The notes under the pieces are model-generated. The model ran no database searches, had not been told where the DNA came from, and saw nothing but the letters and a program-made list of their open reading frames with translations. From Protonemura montana (Eukaryota > Arthropoda > Insecta > Plecoptera > Nemouridae), in NCBI GenBank assembly GCA_947568835.1, contig OX387608.1:17890535-17954534 (forward strand): 64,000 bases of DNA, written 5' to 3'. The position numbers were made by a program, and so were the translations under genes. Of this stretch, positions 56,600 through 64,000 are shown piece after piece (positions within the stretch are counted from its first letter, which is position 1; each line of letters starts with the position of its first letter).

Positions 56600-56790
56600 C
56601 CATTGAGATTGTCGAATTGAAACATCTTGTAAAATGATGACAGCATAATGAGGTTTCTTGAGGTAGAAGAAATTTTGAGCCCGAATGTTCTAAATGGGTT
56701 TAAAATTATCCACGACACGATTTCTTGTTATCTTGAGTAACTAAACCCGGCTTCAACTACCGAACGAAAATCTATTGATTGAATAATTGA
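56600..56790 (-). repeat. Inverted diverged copy of the 174-bp unit
   Basis: The reverse complement contains GGGTTTAGTTACTCAAGATA, AAGAAATCG, AAATTTCTTCTACC and TCATCATTTTACAAGA in the same order as the direct units. Confidence 0.6.
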
Positions 56791-56799
56791 TTATTGGGG

Positions 56800-57930
56800 T
56801 TTTGACATCTGGTCATGCAGCACTGGTCTTATGGTGACGGTGAATGAGCATGCACTGTCCGGCTGTGACACTGTTTTGTTCGGTTTTCGGAATCGGTAAA
56901 TAAAGGATCTGGCGTCAACTGAATTAAATGTGACGAGTTGTCACATTTGGCCAAATTGGCAGACCAAGACATTTTGGAAATGGTGCGCACCGATCGAAGT
57001 TTGGTGGTTAAATTGTACGATACAAACAAGGAATTCCGAAAGTTTCATTACTCGCTAAATGCGCTGCGTTTTAAGATAGCAGTGTCGCGACCTATCTCAA
57101 TTGCCAAAATACCCCCGAGAGAATGGGCAGTTCATCAGCACGTGACACGAGCTGCATGACAATGTAGCACTTGGGTAAACTCGCACGTGCAATTTCCAAA
57201 AATATGGCGTAAGTTTGCCAAAGTAATATTCAAAGCAATTCAAGACTTTTTTGAACTTGAATTTAAATGCCGTCTCCATTTTTTTCTTCTTCTTATTTTT
57301 ATTATTTGTGGTGATAGGTCCCAAAGAAAGTGGCTGGTGTCAGAGCCTGGGCAGAAATTTCGTCTCGCTTGTGTACTTCGAGGGTCTAACAGCCATGGAA
57401 ATGTTGAAAAATTTCAATCAAATCAAAGTAATCCTGCAGCGTAAACTCCACTTGCACGTGCAGTAGGAATGGAATTGGGTGCACCGACCTATGCAATAAT
57501 GCAGGTGTGATGGGGAATGCTACTATGCCTACAATGATATGATATGATATGAGAGTGCATGTTTGATGTGGATGTTTTGATTAATCAAGTCGCATCGATA
57601 GCCTCGACGGTATCTTTTTAAAAAATGCGGCTAAACATACTCTGTCTGGATTCATTGCATGGACTTATTGGGAGTATTTCGCTATAACCACACTCGCTGG
57701 CACTAAGCCTCGGATAAGCAAACACATTCTCTGCCTCGTGTGGTTTCCCGAACATAAACAATGAAATCGCATAGGTACCCAGAAATGACGATATGTATGT
57801 TGCATTAGCCTCGGCGACGCGTCCAAAGATGCCTTTGACACTCGATGCATGCCGCCCGATACTGGCTATCGCTACCCAGAGTAAGATTTCGATCCTCGGT
57901 AAGGATGAAAACTAAACAGATCTAAACATT
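56800..57930. other. Unassigned region
   Basis: Several 60-85-codon frames exist (for example 56,938-57,159, plus) but none has a recognisable domain or splice context. A short GATAT repeat lies at about 57,536-57,551. Confidence 0.35.
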
Positions 57931-57933
57931 GAT

Positions 57934-58398
57934 ATGATGCAAGTGAATAATTTATTGTTGTTACTACCGGACTCGAAGGCCGGACGGTGCCTTCACCTGT
58001 CTTCCTGCCTCGCTCTGGACGACGGCAACCCTTGCTATGAACACACCGACCTAGGAACCATCCCCTGTCAACGCGGGAGTGAACCAGTTTTTGATGTTCG
58101 TCGTCACGCGTGTAATTTATGCCGGTTGTGCCTTCGGCCAGCGAGTCTTTTGTATTTACTGCCGCCGCTCGGTACTGTTGCCCGATCCGAAAATATCAAT
58201 AAATGTACCAGTCCAATAACCGACGGCTGCCGGGTTTCTGAAGCCTGGCGCCCTTGTTTGCTGTATTTTCTTATTTGTCTCGGTAAGTCCGTTAGTCGTC
58301 GTAGTTGGCGTGCCGACGTCGAAACCCTTCGCGGGTACCGACGGCGGCTTCATGCGGCCAACACTTCTACGCTCACCATCGTGACGCATGGTGGCTGA
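57934..58398 (+). other. GC-rich 154-codon ORF, possible solo LTR
   Basis: An isolated GC-rich block. It contains AATAAA at about 58,199 followed by a GT/T-rich stretch, as in the R region of an LTR. The translation is Cys/Arg/Leu-rich and matches nothing I recognise. TG/CA ends and a partner LTR are not evident. An unknown protein or an LTR fragment are both possible. Confidence 0.25.
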
Positions 58399-58796
58399 CA
58401 ATATGTTGAAAAACTGTTTGAATATTTCGGTTCTTCAATTTAAAAATTATAAAATTATAAAAATGTAATCTACAACAAAGCCTGACGTAACAATACGTTT
58501 GAGAATAGGTTGAGGCCGTTGCGTCCTCAATGCCTCTAGTCATGATCGCGATGACACGCTAGTGGCAACTTCATACTGGATATCAGTCGGGCACCAGTTA
58601 TCTGAGGGAAACTAAGTTGGTGGTAACCAGCTTCTATAGACGCCGATTAGTCTTTATTTGTTCGTCATATTCGCTACGGTCCTATATTAGGGTTCCCTAA
58701 TTTTCTATTAAATATCTTAGAAGTCACCATAGTCACGACTTTTGTCCACTGCTTGCCTAGTTTCCGGTTGGCGCTGTTTCAGCGGCAGGTCAGGGA

Positions 58797-58878
58797 CTCA
58801 ACACCTTCAGCACCTCTTACACCTATAACTCTTCTTACAACTCTAACACCTCTAACTTCTCTAACACCTCTAGCATCT
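58797..58878. repeat. Degenerate CTCTAACAC-type minisatellite
   Basis: Repeated CACCTCTAACACCTCTAAC-like 9-bp steps. It produces a Leu/Thr/Pro repeat in the plus frame with no coding support. Confidence 0.6.
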
Positions 58879-58984
58879 GAATTAAGAGGGAAGAGTAACC
58901 ATATGCCGGCAAAGAAACAAAACCTCCTGACTGCTCGATGATGCCTTCTCCATCAACGACTTCGACCCAAGATTTCCAACACGC

Positions 58985-59152
58985 CGAACCGTTCGGTGGT
59001 CACCCATCCAACACCTGACCCAACGCAGTGTTGCTTAACTTTCATCCCGCCAACCTCTCTCCCGAACAGAACTGGTCATGTGTATGATGGTCACCCATCC
59101 AACACCTGACGCAGCGCAGTGTTGCTTAACTTCGGTGATCCCAGCGAAGGGC
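58985..59152 (-). mobile_element. Short 5S-derived element, two heads and no body
   Basis: On the minus strand the sequence starts GGGATCACCGAAGTTAAGCA, a good match to 5S rRNA. It carries two 91-bp-type monomers and ends GGATGGGTGACCACCGAAC. The body and tail are missing, so it may be an intermediate between a 5S pseudogene and the composite element. Confidence 0.6.
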
Positions 59153-59246
59153 CCACTAACATGTAATTATTACTGATACTTATTGAGAATGCACCGAGTT
59201 CAATATTCTACGGTTGACAATTAAGACCCTGCCGCCCCCCCCCCCC

Positions 59247-59600
59247 CTTCAATAATTGTGTAATGTTATTAGTTAGAACAGCTGTTCAGCCACTGGACCA
59301 ACTTGTCTCTGAAAGAACTGTTGCCTCCATGGGGCAGTTCTCAATTCATCATAGCCTTCACCCCCTTCAATAATTGTGTAATGTTATTAGTTAGAACAGC
59401 TGTTCAGCCACTGGACCAACTTGTCTCTGAAAGAACTGTTGCCTCCATGGGGCAGTTCTCAATTCATCATAGCCTTCACCCCCTTCAATAATTGTGTAAT
59501 GTTATTAGTTAGAACAGCTGTTCAGCCACTGGACCAACTTGTCTCTGAAAGAACTGTTGCCTCCATGGGGCAGTTCTCAATTCATCATAGCGATCTTCAG
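59247..59600 (+). repeat. 118-bp tandem repeat, three copies
   Basis: Units start CTTCAATAATTGTG at 59,247, 59,365 and 59,483 and are essentially identical. A run of C precedes the first unit. The frame reading ERTVASMGQFSIHHS is generated by the repeat. Confidence 0.9.
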
Positions 59601-59738
59601 GAAAAAAACCATGCATTGTTTTATTGCTGCGTTTTGTCGCAGATAATAAATCGTCAGATTCTTCGTTGAACTTCAGATCCCACGGATTAGTTTAGGAAAG
59701 CAATTAGCTACTGATGCAATTAATTGATTGAGTATTGG

Positions 59739-60020
59739 TGTTTGACGACGCAAGTTATTACAACTGGGCGTGAAAGAGGGGTCTGGGCCTCGGTGAATGA
59801 AAGATTGACAGCTCCGATACTAGCATGATCTTCGAATTATAGCTTGGACTGATATTATGGGAAGAAACCTGAGAAACAATCATAGGAGCTGTCAGGATTC
59901 GCTGGAGACTTACGGGTCTTTAGAGCAACATATCATAATAAATTGTGGCACGCAAAAAAAACTCTGGTCTAGTTCGCTAGTTCGGTCCGAGCATTGGCTT
60001 CATGGAATGTCTATCTGTCC
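59739..60020 (+). repeat. Dispersed repeat copy 1 (GTGTTTGACGACGCAAG)
   Basis: The start (GTGTTTGACGACGCAAGTTA, GAGGGGTCTGGG, CTCGGTGAATGAAAG) and end (GAGCATTGGCTTCATGGAAT) match 61,880-62,055, with about 100 extra bases in the middle. Unknown mobile family. Confidence 0.6.
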
Positions 60021-60282
60021 TAAACTGAAATATTTTTTTAAATATTGATGTTAAAAAAATGAAGTGCCACGCTTCACCATTTAGTCAGTAGAATGTTAGT
60101 AGAGCCTAGCTGCTGATAATATTTTCTAAAAAAAAATTAGCTGTTTTCACGCTGCTGAAGACCCATTATTAACGCTACATTAGTGTAGAAAGCAAATGTT
60201 GAAACACTAAAGCGCAAAATGTTTGCAACATAAAAACCTGTAGGTCAATTCGCAATGCATCACCCAGTATGACCATGCCTAC

Positions 60283-61499
60283 CTCGGCCACTGCTTGACA
60301 GCGATGGATGCTTCGCGCGTCGTAGCATGGAAGGACCATAATCTTTTGTCCATTGTAAATTTTCTTCCTCCAGAACGGTTGGTTCTGGATCTTCGACCCC
60401 TGCTTCTGGCACTTTTAAGTGAAGATCACCCATCATCAACTGAAATAATAACCATTTGGATGTCAATAAATTGAAAATTTGCATGATACTACACAAACTT
60501 TCAGGACATTGTATTTTTAAATAAATAGTAAGACCTGAAAATTAAGCCTGTAGTAAGCCCTGAACTGGAAAGTACAGTTTCCGTGACAAATAAAACAGTG
60601 AATAAAGCAATGGAGATATTCAAGTTCGAAATACATTTTAGGGAATAATTAGATGCAGAAAATAAGGTGAATAGTGTATGTACGCTAAAATCTTACTTCA
60701 TCTTCGTTTAAAAGAGCTCCCTCGTCTTCCTCCTCGGAATGCATATCCCTGTCCACCAGGGCTTGCCTACTGCTTGACGCTGCAAAAAATGCCAAGTCCT
60801 TGATTAGTATTTACGTGGCTCGATAAATCCTGCATAATAATAAATAATATGTTATAATATTCTTCGAGTGCTTCCTGGCACAGTCGGTGAGACCAAGTCC
60901 AAGTGCCTGGATGCATAGGATGGTGCCTGCCATATAAGTTTGCTACAACAAGCAATTATTTACCTAGATCGCTGTCGAAGCATGCAGGCAAGCCTTTGGC
61001 TGACAGAGATATCATTCCGAGGACTCCCTCCAAAACTTCCTCGTCCTTCTCTTTTGGAGGAGTGAATGGCCCGCCCCCAGTCTGCAGCTGGTACTGCCTT
61101 CGCTCGCTGTGCATTTTTCTGGCACGGCGCTTCAGAGTATCGAACTTCAGCCTTAGCGATACTGCAGTCCGTTTATTCAGCGTCCCGCTGTTGACCTTTT
61201 CGGCAATTTTGTCCCATGCTCGCAACTGTAGGTAAAACAAATATGAGCATATCATTGGCAAGAATGTCTAGTGAGTCGGCCGAACAACTAGCCATGCAGC
61301 CTAACCTAGTGCTCAAAGGCAAATATTGTTCAATAACTAAAAAATACAAAAATAAGTAACTTACCTTTTCACGCCAAGTCGTGGCGTCTGTTTTTTTGCA
61401 TTCTATTATGCTTGCGTAATCTTTTGCCACGGCTAATAACTTCTCGCATTCTTCGCTATTGAAGTTAAAATTCCGAACTCGCTTGCCTGCGTTCGCCAT
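60283..61499 (-). CDS. Myb/SANT-like DNA-binding protein, four exons
   Basis: Exons 61,365-61,499, 60,964-61,225, 60,697-60,779 and 60,283-60,439 have AG/GT borders and join in phase (0, 1, 0) to give 212 residues. It starts MANAGKRVRNFNFNSEE with a Kozak-like CAAAGATGG. The N-terminal about 90 residues have the helix pattern of the Myb/SANT-like (MSANTD) DNA-binding domain: EECEKLLAVAKDY, TTWREK then LRAWDKIAEKVN, and RTAVSLRLKFDTLKRRARK. It continues with the family-typical TGGGP and the GL...FDSD motif at the end of exon 2. Exons 3-4 are acidic (SEEEDEG) and probably disordered. The 3' end is unresolved. A poly-T acceptor at about 60,130 could add a short last exon. It is probably a nuclear DNA-binding protein; targets are unknown. 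Such genes are often expanded in invertebrates and may derive from transposons. Confidence 0.8.
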
Positions 61500-61619
61500 C
61501 TTTGTTGACAGTCGAATGCTATAAATGTGAAGTAGGCGCCTTCGAATCGTCACGAGATATGCGATTAGGGGTACCAATTTCAAAAACAAAAATAGCTCCG
61601 GCGCGATTTGCCGCTATTC

Positions 61620-61735
61620 GACGATTAGTTTAATAGGAGGTCTAACTGGCGTGGTAATACACCCACCGTTTTACAACCTCCTTTTAGCTTAATGGGTGAA
61701 TAGCTAATAGGAGGTTAATAGGAGGTTTAAAAGGA
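61620..61735. repeat. Short direct repeats of TAATAGGAGGT
   Basis: TAATAGGAGGT occurs at about 61,631, 61,708 and 61,719, with an inverted relation to AACCTCCTTTTAGC at about 61,675. Just upstream of the Myb/SANT gene start. No function can be assigned. Confidence 0.4.
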
Positions 61736-61879
61736 CATTGTCACACTGAACATTCTGTATTTTTTAATTAAATAATGACTGTCTGTGTTGATCAAATGTA
61801 TTGATCAAAATCGACAATAATCTTACTATTATTATTATTATTGTTATCAGCTACGTATACAATTTATTTATTGATTTTT

Positions 61880-62055
61880 AGTGTTTGACGACGCAAGTTA
61901 TTACAACAGGGTGGGATGTGTAAGAGGGGTCTGGGTCTCGGTGAATGAAAGCATGACCTCCGGGTCATAGCGTGGGCTGATGATTGGTAATATCTGGAGA
62001 CATTTCATGCAACATTTCATACTAGTTCTGTCCGAGCATTGGCTTCATGGAATGT
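61880..62055 (+). repeat. Dispersed repeat copy 2 (GTGTTTGACGACGCAAG)
   Basis: Second copy of the family at 59,739-60,020, same direction, shorter in the middle. Confidence 0.6.
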
Positions 62056-62695
62056 GTACGAGGCTGGTTCATGAGAGGAGCATAACATGACAGTATCTTC
62101 TCTCTCACTTGCACAACACAGACGGGGCTAGAGTCTGTCTCTGTCTGACCCGCATAGATCAGCAAGAGTAGGTAACATCTCCAGTCAACTACCCTCACTT
62201 TTAAACCTAGACAAACACACATTAATTCCAGTCATTCGTTCTTGACTTTCATCCCAGGAAACTGTAATGTAACTTGAATCAGAGAGCCGTGCATTGCTAG
62301 ATCTCCTACCGAGCTGATCTGTTGGTCATACCGATGATAGTTCACCGAGTTCAATCACTGCACTAATAGTTAGACATAATAATTAATAATAATTGCTCAA
62401 TAAAATTAATGTGCTCCCAGAGAGTAAAAGTGAGCAGCGAAGCTTTACACAACTGAAATCACAAAACGCATGTTAGTTTCAAGAGAGAAACGAATGCTGT
62501 AAGATCAACGCCAGGCAATGTAAGACCAGAGATTGATATTCTGAATGGTTGTTCGAGTGCACGGGCTTTTAAATGTAATATTATACTAACACCAAGAAAT
62601 GCAGGCTTCTTTGCTAATCAGAGGTTAACAAATGTATTCCAGGAAATTGAATTCAAGCTGTTCATGTTGATTGACTTGCACTGTTTTGACATCTG
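62056..62695. other. Unassigned region
   Basis: No gene or repeat that I can support. Confidence 0.4.
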
Positions 62696-63615
62696 TCTAT
62701 GTGGCACTGGTCTAATGGCGTCGGTGAATGAGTGGATGATGATGAACCTAACCTAGCCTAGAAGGGAGGAGGTGAAACCCGGTGCCGGCACGTAGCCTAC
62801 TCCTGTCGAAGAGCACCAAGGGGACCACCGGCTTAACGTCCCTTCCGAAGGACGGTATAACGCGAACAACAGGATTCCTCCACAAATCCATGCTGTCGAG
62901 AGGTTGATAAGCAAGGCGAGTGAAGTTGCTGTACTAACTTTCATCCCTCTAGCCTCTTTCACGAACAGAACTGGTCATGTGCATGATGGTCACCCATTCA
63001 ATACCTGACCCAGTGCAGTGTTGCTTAACTTTCAGCCCTCTAACCTCTCTCCCGAACAGAACTGGTCATGTGTATGATGGTCACCCATCCAATACCTGAC
63101 CCAGCGCAGTGTTGCTTAACTTCCATCCCTCCAACCTCTCTCCCGAACAGAACTGGTCATGTGTATGATGGTCACCCATCCAATACCTGACCCAGCGCAG
63201 TGTTGCTTAACTTCCATCCCTCCAACCTCTCTCCCGAACAGAACTGGTCATGTGTATGATGGTCACCCATCCAATACCTTACCCAGCGCAGTGTTGCTTA
63301 ACTTTCAGCCCTCTAACCTCTCTCCCGAACAGAACTGGTCATGTGTATGATGGTCACCCATGCAATACCTGACCCAGCGCAGTGTTGCTTAACTTTCATC
63401 CCTCCAACCTCTCTCCCGAACAGAACTGGTCATGTGTATGATGGTCACCCATCCAATACCTGACCCAGCGCAGTGTTGCTTAACTTTCAGCCCTCTAACC
63501 TCTCTCCTGAACAGAACTGGTCATGTGTATGATGGTCACCCATCCAATACCTGACTCAGCGCAGTGTTGCTTAACTTAGGTGATTTTATGAGAACCGGTG
63601 TTTCCAACACGCCAA
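62696..63615 (-). mobile_element. Composite 5S-derived SINE, about 7 head monomers, body and tail
   Basis: From high to low coordinate: a 5S-like 5' end GGAAACACCGGTTCTC (about 63,590-63,612) joined to AGTTAAGCAAC, about seven 91-bp monomers to 62,940, the body module (GCGAGTGAAGTTGC in plus orientation, the GCCGGCACG region), and the tail ending ACTCATTCACCGACGCCATT. This is the best view of the complete architecture, because the 5S 5' domain is preserved once at the start. Confidence 0.8.
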
Positions 63616-64000
63616 ACCGTGGGGTGAGTGGATAATAAAGGAATGTTGGTTAGTATTCAACAATTTGATTGGGTAAGAATAAATCAGGAAAGATTTAAAA
63701 GTACTACGCGTGAGACGTGGGAGCTGTGGTCAGAGTAGGGGCGGTATGATCCACCCCTCCTCGGGGGACCATGTGCAGAAGTCACAGAGCGCATGTTAGT
63801 AGGTCAGTCTGCCAAACATTGGCGAGTGTTGTGGAAGCAAATACGAGTGCTTTTCAAAACAGCGCGGATTTGGCTCTCGCTGATCGGCAGTGCATTTACA
63901 GAGAAATAACTCCAAGGGATTACTAATTGTTAATTAAACCGTGAGTAATTGAGACATACAATCTCAAGGAAGGAAGGAAGCAGATCTTGGAGACATGTCG
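63616..64000. other. Unassigned region at the window end
   Basis: No gene or repeat is recognised. Confidence 0.4.

Noticed and set aside
59303-59669. Two overlapping repeated ORFs with ERTVASMGQFSIHHS
   Set aside because: Generated by three copies of a 118-bp tandem repeat.

Overview
This is a window of animal nuclear DNA from an invertebrate that I cannot name. There are no operons, ribosomal RNA operons or bacterial gene spacing. Short exons with AG/GT borders sit in A+T-rich non-coding DNA, and most of the window is transposable elements, tandem repeats and segmental duplications. The best-preserved 5S rRNA-like 5' end (about 63,570-63,612, minus) follows invertebrate metazoan 5S rRNA, which fits a marine invertebrate. 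That assignment is inference.

Layout. 1-9 kb: a foldback element with 84-bp inverted ends, a minus-strand array of about 33 91-bp 5S rRNA-derived monomers (2.57-5.55 kb), an inverted pair of GC-minisatellite repeats, and a cluster of five tRNA-like SINE heads (8.1-8.97 kb). 10.12-32.77 kb: a tandem array of a 4,202-bp unit (5.4 copies, nearly identical) carrying exon-like segments on the minus strand. 33-43 kb: a retroelement graveyard. It holds a LINE nested inside an older opposite-strand LINE, a Ty3/gypsy-like LTR element with LTR, tRNA-Leu primer site, gag, a textbook -1 frameshift signal and protease but no pol, and another LINE split by a 1,189-bp hAT-like element whose 8-bp target duplication is intact. 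43.4-45.0 kb: a 5'-truncated Penelope-like element (RT plus GIY-YIG) between perfect 70-bp inverted repeats. 45-51 kb: exon-like fragments, a direct duplication and a 1.3-kb 10-bp minisatellite. 51-54.5 kb: candidate exons, one duplicated in tandem with only two synonymous changes, with a 12-monomer 5S-derived SINE at the duplication junction. 54.5-60 kb: small tandem arrays (9, 174 and 118 bp). 60.28-61.50 kb: the one convincing host-type gene, a four-exon Myb/SANT-like DNA-binding protein on the minus strand. 62.7-63.6 kb: a complete 5S-derived SINE.

The recurring theme is a composite element made of a 5S rRNA-derived head, repeated 1 to about 33 times, plus a conserved roughly 250-bp body and tail. 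It occurs at 1.5, 2.6-5.5, 6.5, 45.8, 52.4-53.75, 59.0 and 62.7-63.6 kb. This looks like a 5S-headed (SINE3-like) retroposon whose head expands like a satellite, and it is the strongest candidate here for something undescribed.
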